From Pseudomonadota bacterium (GTDB lineage: Bacteria > Desulfobacterota > Desulfobacteria > Desulfobacterales > Desulfobacteraceae): 55,758 nucleotides of DNA. The number at the start of each line of letters is the position of its first letter. Position 1 is the first letter of the stretch. This document shows positions 9,153 to 18,779 of this stretch, in pieces. Where the stretch lies: assembly GCA_018821715.1 (NCBI GenBank), contig JAHJLN010000014.1, positions 1 through 55,758 on the forward strand, read 5' to 3'. Below the pieces are notes generated by a model. The model saw only the letters and a program-made list of their open reading frames with translations. It searched no databases and had not been told where the DNA came from. A program made the position numbers and the translations under genes.

Positions 9153-9440
9153 ATGAAAAAAGCATTTGACGGCAAAAAGACAGCAATCCTGGGGACTCAA
9201 AAAAACCCTGCTGTTGTAACCGTACAGACACAAGACAGAGTGAAAGAAGTGGAAGCAACTTTTGAAGAAAACGGTTGGGCATATACCATTGAACTGGATC
9301 CGGACAAACCTGAAAATATTACAGACCTGGAGATTTTGCTGAACCCGCCGAAAACAAGGGTTGCAGAAAAGAAAGTAGGGCGCAATGAACCCTGTCCCTG
9401 CGGAAGTGGTAAAAAGTATAAAAAATGCTGCGGGGAATAA
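9153..9440 (+). CDS. SEC-C / SWIM metal-binding small protein (PBPRA1643-like)
   Basis: 95 residues ending in a SEC-C zinc motif, [21 protein letters not shown]. The N-terminal part [20 protein letters not shown] with the helical stretch [27 protein letters not shown] matches a small family of SWIM/SEC-C proteins. SEC-C tails in SecA bind SecB and ribosomes, but no function is known for the stand-alone form. About 46 bases downstream of yajD. Confidence 0.85.
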   Translation: MKKAFDGKKTAILGTQKNPAVVTVQTQDRVKEVEATFEENGWAYTIELDPDKPENITDLEILLNPPKTRVAEKKVGRNEPCPCGSGKKYKKCCGE

Positions 9441-9551
9441 GGGATAGAATCCATAAGGCCATATAAGAGCAGGGCATAGAATTTTAAGTTTGGGGGTTTG
9501 TTTTGAGAATCGGTTCAATATGATATTGACATCCAAACAGAGGTGACCCAT

Positions 9552-10718
9552 ATGAGCAGTCACAACATTCGCATGGCGCATTCGTGTGCCGAAGAGGCAA
9601 GCCAGGCAGTAAAGGAATTTCATGGGGCAGTGGCACAGCCGGACATGGAGCTGGTGATCTTTTTTTGTTCCAGTGAATACGACCTTGATGTACTGGCAGC
9701 TCAAATACACCAGCGGTTTGCCGGAGTTCAGGTAGTGGGCTGCACCACGGCCGGGGAAATCGGACCGGCAGGTTATCAAACCCACAGCCTGTCAGGGGTG
9801 AGTTTTCCCAGGGGCAGTTGTGTGGCCGTCAGCGGACTGCTGGATCATCTGAACCAATTTGATATTGCAAAGGGCCATGAATTTGCGCAAACCCTGCTGC
9901 AGCGCCTTGAAGCAAGAGAACCGGGAGCTATTGCCGACAACAGCTTTGCCTTTATGCTCATCGACGGTTTGTCTATTCGCGAAGAACCCGTGGCACATGC
10001 TTTACAATATGCCTTGGGCAAGATCCCCCTGTTCGGCGGTTCTGCAGGAGATGATCTGAAATTTGTCAAGACCGGTATTTATCACGACGGTCGTTTTTAT
10101 TCAGACAGCACTGCCCTGATTTTGATCAGCACTTCCCTGCCCTTCAGGATGTTCAAGACCCAGCATTTTATTTCCACAGACGAACGGCTGGTTGTCACCC
10201 AGGCCGATACCACCGGGCGTATTGTCTTTGAGATTAACGGGCTGCCGGCTGCTGAAGAATATGCGCGGCTTGTGGGAGTTGATGTGAAAGAACTCAATCC
10301 CATGCGGTTTGCCGCTTCGCCCGTCGTGGTGATGATCGACGGTACAGACTATGTGCGCTCCATCCAGAAGGCAAATGCCGACGGCAGTCTCACGTTTTTT
10401 TGCGCCATTGACGAGGGGCTGGTGTTCAGGGTGGCAAATGGCGTAGACCTTGTGACAAATCTGGAGCAGACATTTGACAAAATTCAGGCGGAAATCGGGT
10501 CCCCTCAACTGGTTTTTGGCTGTGACTGCATTTTGCGGAATCTGGAAATTTCCCAGAATGGGTTAAAAGATCGTGTCGGGCAGATTTTTCGGCGCAACAA
10601 CACCATCGGGTTCAGCACCTATGGTGAACAGTTCCATGGTGTACATGTCAACCAGACACTCACTGGCATCGCCATCGGGTCTGCTTCAAAATCTACATTG
10701 GAACCCTCTGATGACTGA
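9552..10718 (+). CDS. FIST-domain sensory protein
   Basis: 388 residues. A GTG at 9543 is in frame, but GAGGTGA at 9540-9546 lies five bases before ATG at 9552, which is preferred. FIST-N: LVIFFCSSEYDLDVLAAQI, VQVVGCTTAGEIGP. FIST-C: the region VVVMIDGTDYVRSIQ and LVFGCDCILRNLE, with NTIGFSTYGEQFHGVHVNQTLTG at the end. FIST proteins sense small ligands, probably amino acids, and pass the signal to a partner. The stop overlaps the diguanylate cyclase start by 8 bases. Confidence 0.9.
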   Translation: MSSHNIRMAHSCAEEASQAVKEFHGAVAQPDMELVIFFCSSEYDLDVLAAQIHQRFAGVQVVGCTTAGEIGPAGYQTHSLSGVSFPRGSCVAVSGLLDHLNQFDIAKGHEFAQTLLQRLEAREPGAIADNSFAFMLIDGLSIREEPVAHALQYALGKIPLFGGSAGDDLKFVKTGIYHDGRFYSDSTALILISTSLPFRMFKTQHFISTDERLVVTQADTTGRIVFEINGLPAAEEYARLVGVDVKELNPMRFAASPVVVMIDGTDYVRSIQKANADGSLTFFCAIDEGLVFRVANGVDLVTNLEQTFDKIQAEIGSPQLVFGCDCILRNLEISQNGLKDRVGQIFRRNNTIGFSTYGEQFHGVHVNQTLTGIAIGSASKSTLEPSDD

Positions 10719-11865
10719 TCAGAAAAAACCCGGATCCATGGCAAAAGAGCCGGACTTGCCGGCCGAGATCCTACGCCTGAACAAGATCATTCAGTCATTG
10801 ATGAACCGCGCGGAACGTAACGCCAGCATCCAGGGGTCTGATTTCAACCTGTTTCAGACAGCGATTACTCTTGAGGAGCAGGTCCGCCGCCGAACCGGGG
10901 AACTGGAGGCGGCACGGCTGGAAAACGAGAAGATTACCCGTGCCTTGCGTGAAAGTGAAAACCGTAACCGATTGCTGGTTGAAAATTCTCCCATGTGCAT
11001 CCATGAGATAGATTTGGATGGCAGGATAATCTCCATGAACCTTGCCGGGCTTCGCATGCAGGGCCTCAAAGCCCAAAGCCAGATTATAGGATCTTTATAC
11101 CTGAAAACCGTCAGTGCTGTTGACCGGGAACGCATCAGAAAATTACTTGCCAGGGCATATGCCGGAGACATCAGTCACTTTGAGTTTAAAGCTGTCGGAC
11201 CGCAGGAACAGATTCTTAAATCCTGTTTTGTTCCCATCAAGAATAAGGCCGGCAATGTTGAAAAACTGATGGGGATAATGGAGGATATCACTGAGCGCAA
11301 GAAAGCTGACGCGCATATCCGGAATTTTGCTTTTTATGACACATTGACACAGCTTCCCAATCGTCGCCTGCTGAACGACCGCCTGGGACAGGCAAAGGCT
11401 GCCAGCAAACGCAGCGGCCGGTATGGCGCGGTGATGTTTTTGGATCTGGATAATTTTAAACCGCTCAATGACTTGCATGGACATGATGTGGGCGATTTGC
11501 TTCTGATTGAAGTGGCGCATCGCATCCTTTGCTGTGTGCGTGAAATGGATACGGTTGCACGTTTCGGCGGCGATGAGTTCGTGGTGATGCTCAGCGAGCT
11601 GGATGTGGACAAAAAACGATCCATTGCCCAGGCCAAAGTTGTTGCAAAAAAGATCCGTTCCGCTCTGGCACACCCTTATCTTTTGCTGTGCAAGCGTGAC
11701 GGGAAGATAGAAACCACGGTTGAACATCGTTGCACGGCAAGTATCGGTGTGGTTCTGTTTGTTGATCACAAAGCCTGCCAGGAAGATATTCTCAAGTGGG
11801 CTGATATGGCCATGTATCAAGCAAAAGAGGACGGGCGAAACAAGGTCCGGTTTTACCGGCAATAG
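10711..11865 (+). CDS. PAS-GGDEF diguanylate cyclase
   Basis: 384 residues. Order: coiled coil (about 20-75), PAS domain (about 85-205, beginning NRLLVENSPMCIHEIDLDG), then a GGDEF domain with the intact catalytic motif GGDEF in ARFGGDEFVVML. An inhibitory I-site RxxD (REMD) sits exactly five residues before it, so product inhibition is likely. It makes cyclic di-GMP from two GTP. ATG at 10711 overlaps the FIST gene, so the FIST protein is its likely sensor partner. Convergent with ybbP, eight bases apart. Confidence 0.92.
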   Translation: MTDQKKPGSMAKEPDLPAEILRLNKIIQSLMNRAERNASIQGSDFNLFQTAITLEEQVRRRTGELEAARLENEKITRALRESENRNRLLVENSPMCIHEIDLDGRIISMNLAGLRMQGLKAQSQIIGSLYLKTVSAVDRERIRKLLARAYAGDISHFEFKAVGPQEQILKSCFVPIKNKAGNVEKLMGIMEDITERKKADAHIRNFAFYDTLTQLPNRRLLNDRLGQAKAASKRSGRYGAVMFLDLDNFKPLNDLHGHDVGDLLLIEVAHRILCCVREMDTVARFGGDEFVVMLSELDVDKKRSIAQAKVVAKKIRSALAHPYLLLCKRDGKIETTVEHRCTASIGVVLFVDHKACQEDILKWADMAMYQAKEDGRNKVRFYRQ

Positions 11866-11873
11866 CCACAGGT

Positions 11874-14450
11874 TTATCCGGAATTTGCCAGAAGCTTCAC
11901 CGGTTTTGCCTTCATGACCTTCCTCGATGCTGTCAATGCCGTACCCATGCAGATACAGGTGGTTAAAAAAAGAATCATAAAAGAAATCTTCAGGTCAAAC
12001 AGCCAGTGACTGTCAAAAAAATACCAGGAAATGGCCCTGGAAAATCCGAAACTTAACAGGATGGCAAACAGGGCTGCGGTAAAACCGATAAACCCGAACT
12101 CCAGCAAGGTGACGGCACGAATCAGTTTAAAATCCGAGCCCAGAATCTTTAACAGGTTGATCTGGTTTTCATTTTTCCTTGCCTCGTGGCGGGCAATGGA
12201 AAAAATGGAGACCAGCCCTGCAGCAATGGCCAGCCAGGCCATAAACCGGATGGACAAGGAGAGCTTGTCTGTAATGGACAAAAGAGTGCCGGCCATCTGG
12301 GTGACATCAATGACAGATACATTGGGAAAAGCATCGACAATCGCGTTTTTCAATGCCTGACGCTTGTCGGGCGCCACCTGGGCTATGGCTGCCAGAAAGG
12401 TTTTGGGAGCATCATTCAGGACACCGTCCTGGAAAAGCAGGAAAAAATTGGGCGAAAAACTGTTCCACCTTACGGTTCGCAGATTTTTTATCTGTCCGTC
12501 AAGGGGGATGCCCTGGATTTCAAACCCGACCCTGTCCCCTAATTTTAAGCCATACTGTTGAGCAAAGGATTTTTCAACAGAGATTTCAAAGGGCAGCGTT
12601 GCGTTAAAATCCCAGGGGGTTTGGGACAATGGCTCTCCTTTGACAATGGTTTCAGACAGATCCAGGTGTTGGCGATAGGAAAAATTAAATTCCATGCGCC
12701 TTCCTCTGCCCTGACGTCGGGAACCGGCCGAATCAGATCCGGGCAGCCTGTTTTCATCATAAAAGGGGTTCTGGTTTACCGTGAGAATTCTTCCCCTGAC
12801 CATGGGAGACAGATTGGCAAGCACGGCTTTTTCATGGGTCATGAATTCAATAAACAGCTCCTTTTGTTCATCCTGGATATCCACCAGGAAGAAAACAGGG
12901 ATTTTCAGACCTTCGGGCCGCATGATCTCATTTTGCAGTCCCTTCTGAACCTGGGGGATGATGGAAATCAAAAAAGCGCCCATGGCAATGGTGACAAAAC
13001 AGGATAAGGACGACCATTTGTTCCGGAACAGGTTCCTGAATGCAATTCTCCCTACCAGATTCCGGGTGTGGGAAAGATTTTGGCAGCCTGAAAAAATAAG
13101 CCAGCCCATGACGGACAAAAATGCCAGAGCCAGAGTAAATCCTGCCGCAAAAATACTCCCGTCCCGCATAGAACCTGCCACCACAACCGAAACAAGGAAA
13201 AAAGCAGCAAGCCCCGGCAAAAAACTTGCCGCCTGTCCTAATTTGCGGGACATGGTTTTTTTACGGTTCTCATGGGTTCCCCTGAGCAGCCTCAGGGGTT
13301 TTATCCCAAAGATGCTGACAAACACCGGCAGGCAGAAAACAAGGCTGCCGGCCATGCCCATGCCCAGGGCAAGAACCAGTGTGGCTGGATCTGTGGCAAG
13401 CCGGATGTGAGCCGGTATCAATCCTTTAAAGATGATGGGAAAAGCAGGTGTCAGGAACAGGGAAAGAAGAATGGAAAGGCAAGACGCCAGGGTGCCGAGC
13501 AGGATGAGTTGAAAGCTGATATAAAGGTAGATATCCCAATGCCTGGCCCCGAGGCTCATTAAAATGGCAATCTGTTGTTGCTTTAAGTTCAGATATCCCC
13601 GGAACAGGTAGGCTGTGGCAATCCCGGCCAGAAACAGGGCCACAACACTGACCAGTCCCATATACCCGGTAAAATAACCGGCCACCCGGCCCAGCCTCTG
13701 GTTTACATCCCTGATGTCATGGATATGAACCCGGGGCCGCCCTGAAGAAGCCTCGGTAAATTTAAGGCCCAGTTTTGCCGTAAGGGCCGGGACATCGGTT
13801 TCCCGGTTGAATTTAAAATAATGAGAATACCGGATCCGGCTGCCGAACCGTATCAGTCCCGTTCCTTCCAGTTGCCTGATTCCCATATAGATTTTAGGGG
13901 CCAGTTCAATGGCGGTCAAGGATTTGTCAGGATCTGTTATAAAAAAATCCTGGAGAAAAAAAGATTTATTGCCCAGGACAAGAGAGGTGTTGCCGGCTGT
14001 TTTATCATTGACGCCAAGGCTATGGGCAGTGTCCCGGGTCATGAACACGCAGGGATTTTTTTGCAGATCCCTGTTGGTGCTTTTGCCTTCAAGTAAAAAA
14101 CTGCCGTACAAAGGATAGGGTTCATCAATGGCCATGACCTGAATCAGACGGGCATTCCCCCCTGATTTGACCATGGTGTAAAACCGGATGAGCCGGGCCT
14201 GGGACGTGTCCGGGCCCAGCACCTCACGGGCCAGAGCCAATTCTTCCGGGGTCAGGGGGCTGTTGGAAGACAAGACCAGATCAGCCGTTAAAATGTCTTT
14301 TAAATTTTCATCCAGATGCCGGTTCAAAGAACGGCCAAAGGAATGGATGGCTATAAACCCTGCAAGCCCCAGGGACAGGTTCAGGATGAAAAAAAGGGCA
14401 AACCCCCTGTTTTTTACAAGTTCTCTTAATCCCATGCGTATCCAGAGCAT
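11874..14450 (-). CDS. ybbP: YbbP-like FtsX-family ABC permease
   Basis: 858 residues with the double-FtsX layout of YbbP: one N-terminal membrane helix, an extracytoplasmic domain, three helices (about 260-380), further helices in the middle, a second extracytoplasmic domain, and three C-terminal helices ending in a basic tail. No ATPase is present in this chain; it pairs with the following-in-operon YbbA. The trio YbbA-YbbP-TesA is a conserved operon, with a suggested role in lipid or envelope turnover. It starts one base into the ybbA stop region. Confidence 0.9.
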   Translation of the reverse strand: MLWIRMGLRELVKNRGFALFFILNLSLGLAGFIAIHSFGRSLNRHLDENLKDILTADLVLSSNSPLTPEELALAREVLGPDTSQARLIRFYTMVKSGGNARLIQVMAIDEPYPLYGSFLLEGKSTNRDLQKNPCVFMTRDTAHSLGVNDKTAGNTSLVLGNKSFFLQDFFITDPDKSLTAIELAPKIYMGIRQLEGTGLIRFGSRIRYSHYFKFNRETDVPALTAKLGLKFTEASSGRPRVHIHDIRDVNQRLGRVAGYFTGYMGLVSVVALFLAGIATAYLFRGYLNLKQQQIAILMSLGARHWDIYLYISFQLILLGTLASCLSILLSLFLTPAFPIIFKGLIPAHIRLATDPATLVLALGMGMAGSLVFCLPVFVSIFGIKPLRLLRGTHENRKKTMSRKLGQAASFLPGLAAFFLVSVVVAGSMRDGSIFAAGFTLALAFLSVMGWLIFSGCQNLSHTRNLVGRIAFRNLFRNKWSSLSCFVTIAMGAFLISIIPQVQKGLQNEIMRPEGLKIPVFFLVDIQDEQKELFIEFMTHEKAVLANLSPMVRGRILTVNQNPFYDENRLPGSDSAGSRRQGRGRRMEFNFSYRQHLDLSETIVKGEPLSQTPWDFNATLPFEISVEKSFAQQYGLKLGDRVGFEIQGIPLDGQIKNLRTVRWNSFSPNFFLLFQDGVLNDAPKTFLAAIAQVAPDKRQALKNAIVDAFPNVSVIDVTQMAGTLLSITDKLSLSIRFMAWLAIAAGLVSIFSIARHEARKNENQINLLKILGSDFKLIRAVTLLEFGFIGFTAALFAILLSFGFSRAISWYFFDSHWLFDLKISFMILFLTTCICMGTALTASRKVMKAKPVKLLANSG

Positions 14451-15112
14451 CAGATCAGTCTTCCCTGTTCAAGGTTCCTGATCTTCTGGCATCGACGGGC
14501 AAGGTTTGGATTATGGGTAACCAGGATCAGAGTTTTATTTTCTTTTTCCACAAGATCGAACAAAAGTTGCGCCACCTTTTCCCCTGTCTCAATATCCAGG
14601 TTGCCTGTGGGCTCGTCTGCCAGCAGCAGGGCAGGTCTGATGATCAGGGCTCTTGCAATGGCCACCCGCTGGCATTCCCCACCGCTCAACTGGCCGGGCA
14701 AATGATGCCGGCGATCATTGAGTCCGACTTTTTCCAGCATGGCCCGGGTTTGCTCCTGGATATTTTTTTGCCTTAAAATTTCCAGAGGCAGGCTGATATT
14801 TTCCAGTGCTGATAAGTGGGGCATGAGATGAAACTGCTGAAAAACAATCCCGATCTTCATGGCCCTGTATTGGGAAAGACGGCTTTCCGTCATGCCGCAC
14901 AAATTTTGTCCATCCAGGATCACCTGGCCTTTGTCCGGGTTGTCCAATCCTGCAATCAAGGAGAGCAGGGTGGTTTTGCCGCTGCCGGACTGGCCGGTAA
15001 TGGCAAGGGTCTGTCCCGGGCTCAAGCTAAGGTTGATGTGGGTTAAAACGTCAAGACTGCCGGCTCCAGGCTGTTGAAAAGATTTAAAAACATCTTTGAT
15101 TTCAAGGATCAT
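14450..15112 (-). CDS. ybbA: YbbA-like ABC transporter ATP-binding protein
   Basis: 220 residues, typical of LolD/MacB-type ATPases. Walker A GQSGSGKTTLL, Q-loop IGIVFQQFHLMPHLS, signature LSGGECQRVAIARAL, Walker B LLLADEPTGNLD and the His loop LILVTHNPN are all present. It overlaps the tesA gene by four bases (ATGA at 15109-15112) and ybbP by one base, indicating a tightly coupled operon. It powers the YbbP permease. Confidence 0.93.
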   Translation of the reverse strand: MILEIKDVFKSFQQPGAGSLDVLTHINLSLSPGQTLAITGQSGSGKTTLLSLIAGLDNPDKGQVILDGQNLCGMTESRLSQYRAMKIGIVFQQFHLMPHLSALENISLPLEILRQKNIQEQTRAMLEKVGLNDRRHHLPGQLSGGECQRVAIARALIIRPALLLADEPTGNLDIETGEKVAQLLFDLVEKENKTLILVTHNPNLARRCQKIRNLEQGRLI

Positions 15113-15747
15113 AACTGCTCCAGGATGCAGCCCAACACAGTGGCTGCAATGATTTTATGACCGTCCCGGTTGGGGTGGATGCCGTCTGCCTGGTTCAAGG
15201 AAGGTCTGCCTGCCACATCTTTTAATAAAAAGGGAATAAAGGGTATCTTGTGTTTGTCTGCCAGAAAAGAAAACACCTCCCGAAAAGCCCTGGCATATTC
15301 AGGCCCGTAATTGGGCGGGATTTCCATGCCGGCCAGGATAACCCGGATATTGTTCTGTTTTGCCAGGACAATGGTGGCTTCCAGGTTCCGGGTCATCTCA
15401 CTGGTGGATAGCCCCCGAAGCCCGTCATTGGCCCCCAGGGCCAGCACCAGGATATTTGGTTTTGCCTTGAGAAACCATTTAAGCCGGGAAAGGGCACTGG
15501 CACTTGTAGAACCGCTGATGCTGCCGTTGGTGATGCGGATCCCTTGAAGCCCTTTTTTATTGAGCATCTCCTGGACCAGGGCAGGGTAGGCATGATCCGG
15601 GTCCACCCCCAGGCCTGCAGAAAGAGAATCCCCGAGGATCAGTATCTTAATGCCGTTGTCTGTAGCAGACAAAGCGGGTGCAGCGCCTGTCCACAACAGG
15701 GCTGCCAAAAGGAAAAACCCGGAGAAAAATAAAGAAAAATGCTTCAT
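15109..15747 (-). CDS. tesA: TesA-like GDSL arylesterase/thioesterase (exported)
   Basis: 212 residues with a clear signal peptide (FFSGFFLLAALLWTGAAPALSA). The SGNH blocks are visible: block I ILILGDSLSAGLG with catalytic Ser, the Gly/Asn blocks (TNGSISGSTS; LALGANDGLRG), and block V ADGIHPNRDGH with Asp and His. The enzyme hydrolyses acyl thioesters and esters in the periplasm. First gene of the operon with ybbA and ybbP, the conserved arrangement of these three. Confidence 0.92.
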   Translation of the reverse strand: MKHFSLFFSGFFLLAALLWTGAAPALSATDNGIKILILGDSLSAGLGVDPDHAYPALVQEMLNKKGLQGIRITNGSISGSTSASALSRLKWFLKAKPNILVLALGANDGLRGLSTSEMTRNLEATIVLAKQNNIRVILAGMEIPPNYGPEYARAFREVFSFLADKHKIPFIPFLLKDVAGRPSLNQADGIHPNRDGHKIIAATVLGCILEQL

Positions 15748-15928
15748 GAATTGCAGATCCTTAAGTTTTTATAAAATGACCGTACCATAATATGTACCAT
15801 GAAATGGATTGTGTAAACCCTGATGTGTGTCATAATCCCCATCTTTTTGGTTGATGTTAAAACAAAGGAACAGATTAAGTAAAACAATGACATTTACTGG
15901 AAATCAGGATTTTCCTTTACAAACATAA

Positions 15929-16264
15929 TTTTCCCTGATACCGATTTTAAGGGAGCTGAGAAACGTTATAGAACGGGCAGTCATATTCTGCAGGAAAAGG
16001 GTGGTTGACCCGGATCTTTTACCCGCTGAAATGCTTGATTACCATCATCAACGCCATACGAAACAAGACATTCAGGATCATAGTACCGGCAGTCTTTCCA
16101 TTGACACCCTTTTGATGAAAACTGAAATGCAATTGATTGAAGATGTCCTGAAACAGACAAAAGGAAACAAAACCATGGCTGCAAGAAAGCTTGGTATCAG
16201 CCGGTATTCCCTGACCCGCAGGCTGAAAAAAATACAAAAAAAAACCCACCGGCAGGAGACATGA
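15929..16264 (+). pseudogene. C-terminal fragment of a sigma-54-dependent regulator (Fis-type HTH)
   Basis: The frame is open only from 15929 and holds the end of an NtrC-like activator: RELRNVIERAVIF is the tail of the AAA+ domain, and the last 45 residues (TKGNKTMAARKLGISRYSLTRRLKKI) are a Fis-type DNA-binding helix-turn-helix. The receiver and ATPase core are absent, so this is a truncated remnant, although a GTG at 16001 could give an 87-residue DNA-binding peptide. Its stop overlaps the next gene start by ATGA. Confidence 0.8.
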
Positions 16265-16803
16265 ACCGGTTGTTTTTCAATTTATTCCCATGGGCATTGG
16301 CCCTGGCCGTAATACTGGTTCCGGCACCGGGCCGTTTCCATGCCAAAGCATACGCCGTCGCCATGGTCACATGGCGTGGCGAAACAATCGCCGAAAATGG
16401 GTTTATCCAGGAACTGGACAAAAGCCTCCTTGATATTGCCATAACCAAATACCATGCCGATCAGGACGAGGAAAAACTCAAGGCCGTCATCACACAGATA
16501 CAGCGCACCCCGGTTGACCTGATATATGTATTTGGAACGATTGCTACCAAAACGGTTCCGGAAAGAATTAAACACACACCGATGGTCTTTAATATTGTCA
16601 GCTGGTCGATTGGTTCAGGTATCATTGCCAGCTGAGAAAGCTCTAAAAACAATGCCACCGGCGCCAGCAACAAGGTGTCTGTGGAGCACCAGTTAAAGAC
16701 TGCTGATATCAACCACCAAGATAGAAACGGCGCAACTCCTTTGCAGTTTGCCGTTCAGAGAAAACAACAGGAAAATATCCCCAATCAATACCATATTATT
16801 TAA
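16261..16803 (+). pseudogene. ABC substrate-binding (DUF534-like) gene broken by TGA, with ankyrin-like tail
   Basis: Begins like the intact paralogue at 20177-21154: signal peptide, VTWRGETIAENG, then IYVFGTIATKTVPERI and FNIVSWSIGSGIIAS. At 16633 a TGA replaces the Trp codon of the paralogue (IIQSWERPGGNATGASNQ versus IIAS-stop-ESSKNNATGASNK), and homology resumes straight after it. About 20 codons later similarity ends and the frame reads DINHQDRNGATPLQFAVQ, an ankyrin-repeat-like stretch, up to a TAA at 16801. Both the nonsense codon and the missing C-terminal two-thirds argue for a pseudogene. Confidence 0.82.
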
Positions 16804-16815
16804 TAATATCTCTAT

Positions 16816-18699
16816 TTATTTGGATAATACCGTTTTACTGCGGATAGAGGAGCGACTTGAAATATACTGCGATACAAATGCGACCGCAAGAAAAGCAAGA
16901 CCCGCCAAATCCGTATAAAGGCCCGGTTTAATCAAGCAAAGGGCAGCTGCCATCAAAAATAATCTTTCTATCCTGCCGGCTTTATGAACCAACCATCCCA
17001 CAACAGATGCGGCCAAGGCAATAACACCGATTATCGATGATATTGTTGCCAGAATGATTTTTGGGATGGAACCGACCATCAACAGCTGGGGAGCGTAAAT
17101 AAACATGTAAGGAACGATAAATGCGGCAAGACCCAGACGGCATGACGTGATGGCTGTTTTCAGAGGATCAGCCCCCGAAATGCCTGCGGCTGCATATGCT
17201 GCCAATGCAACGGGGGGCGTAATTGCAGAAATAATTGCAAAATAGAAGATAAAAAAATGGGCAGACAAAGGATGCACTCCGAAAGTCTGGGTCAGAACAG
17301 GCACTGTCAGGGATACCTGTATAATATAGGCTGCCACAGTGGGCAGTCCCATACCCAGCAGCAATGAAGTAAACATGGTTAAAATCAGAGTCAAAAGCAA
17401 ACTTCCCTGGGAAATCATCAGAATAATGGAGTTGAATCGCATACCAAGACCTGTCAGAGTCAAAACGCCAATGATAATTCCGGCGGTTGCACAGGCAATC
17501 CCGACCTGCACAGCCCCCTTGGCACCACTTTCAAGGGCAGATAGGATGCGTTTAGGGGTCATTCTGGTTTCCGTGCGGACATAGCTTACCAGGATCGTGA
17601 TCAGAATTGCCCATAATCCTGCCCGCATGGGGCTGTTACCCTTTATCAGGAGAATCACCAGCACGATTACCGGAAGAATAAACTGAAATCCGTAGACAAG
17701 GGTTTTTCGAACCACTGGCAGATCTTCTGCCTTCATGCCTTTCATATCTATCCGCAGGGATTCGAAATGCACCATGGAGAATGCGGACAAATAGTAAAGA
17801 AATGCCGGGATCGATGCGGCAGCAGCGACTTCGATATACGGCATGCCCAGGAATTCAGCAATGATGAAGGCCGCTGCACCCATGATAGGGGGCATAAGCT
17901 GGCCCCCGGAAGAGGCAACTGATTCAACTGCACCGGAGAACCTGGCACTATATCCTAAACGCTTCATGAGAGGAATAGTGAAAGCGCCGGTGGTAACAAC
18001 ATTTGCGACGGCCGAACCCGACAACATCCCCATGAACCCAGAGGCAAATATCGCTGCTTTTGCAGGGCCTCCCCTGGCTTTACCAAACAGGCCCAAGGAA
18101 AGATCGATAAAAAAATCACCCCCTTTGGATTGTTCAAGAAAGGCGGCAAAAATAATGAACATAACGATGAAGGTCGCAGAAACCCCTGCCGGGATTCCCC
18201 ATATCCCTTCAGTTGTAAAGAAAATATGATCAACAGCCCACATTAGGGAGAAGCCTTGATGACTCAAGATACCCGGAAGATATTGCCCTGTGAACACATA
18301 GCCCAGAAACACAGCTGCAATAAGGGGTAGTCCCAAACCCATGTTACGCCTGGCAGCCTCCAGTAAAAGAAGCGTCCCGACACATCCGGCAATAATTTCA
18401 TATTGACTCAGTGGCGTTACATAGGAATATCGGCTGGCAATTTCACCTGCAAATGCAGCTACATACCCCACGGTTAGAACCGTCAGCAGGATAAGCAGCC
18501 AATCATACCAGCGGGGTGAGGCGGCATGTGACTTTCCTCTTATGTCAGTCATTAAGAAAACCAGAATCATGGCGAAAAAAACATGGGTGCTTCGCTGTAA
18601 AACCGACTCAAATATACCGAAAATGCCGGTATATAGATGGAAAGCGGCCATGGACCATGCCACAGCAGAGACAAGTGGTTTATATATGGATGATACCAT
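16816..18699 (-). CDS. TRAP transporter permease, fused 4TM/12TM (TAXI type)
   Basis: 627 residues, almost entirely hydrophobic, with about 16-18 membrane segments. DctQ-like small subunit and DctM-like large subunit are fused, as in TAXI systems. Signature text includes GGQLMPPIMGAAAFIIAEFLG, FIVMFIIFAAFLEQSKGGDFFIDLSLGLFGKARGGPAKAA and SAITPPVALAAYAAAGISGADP. TRAP carriers import organic acids by a sodium gradient with a periplasmic binding protein. The binding-protein gene lies 80 bases upstream on the same strand. Substrate unknown; a C4 or amino-acid-like acid is likely from the family. Confidence 0.93.
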   Translation of the reverse strand: MVSSIYKPLVSAVAWSMAAFHLYTGIFGIFESVLQRSTHVFFAMILVFLMTDIRGKSHAASPRWYDWLLILLTVLTVGYVAAFAGEIASRYSYVTPLSQYEIIAGCVGTLLLLEAARRNMGLGLPLIAAVFLGYVFTGQYLPGILSHQGFSLMWAVDHIFFTTEGIWGIPAGVSATFIVMFIIFAAFLEQSKGGDFFIDLSLGLFGKARGGPAKAAIFASGFMGMLSGSAVANVVTTGAFTIPLMKRLGYSARFSGAVESVASSGGQLMPPIMGAAAFIIAEFLGMPYIEVAAAASIPAFLYYLSAFSMVHFESLRIDMKGMKAEDLPVVRKTLVYGFQFILPVIVLVILLIKGNSPMRAGLWAILITILVSYVRTETRMTPKRILSALESGAKGAVQVGIACATAGIIIGVLTLTGLGMRFNSIILMISQGSLLLTLILTMFTSLLLGMGLPTVAAYIIQVSLTVPVLTQTFGVHPLSAHFFIFYFAIISAITPPVALAAYAAAGISGADPLKTAITSCRLGLAAFIVPYMFIYAPQLLMVGSIPKIILATISSIIGVIALAASVVGWLVHKAGRIERLFLMAAALCLIKPGLYTDLAGLAFLAVAFVSQYISSRSSIRSKTVLSK

Positions 18700-18779
18700 T
18701 CAAGAATTCTCCTATCTACTTAAGGGATCAGGATATTATGAACGGTGCCGCCACAGAATCGGGTGACACCGCAGGCACG

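Noticed and set aside
16001-16264. Independent 87-residue DNA-binding gene starting at GTG
   Set aside because: Its sequence continues upstream as the end of a sigma-54 activator, so it is a fragment rather than a separate gene, though expression is possible.
16633-16635. Selenocysteine insertion at the TGA
   Set aside because: The paralogue has Trp, not Cys or Sec, at this site, and no hairpin of SECIS type was seen directly after it.
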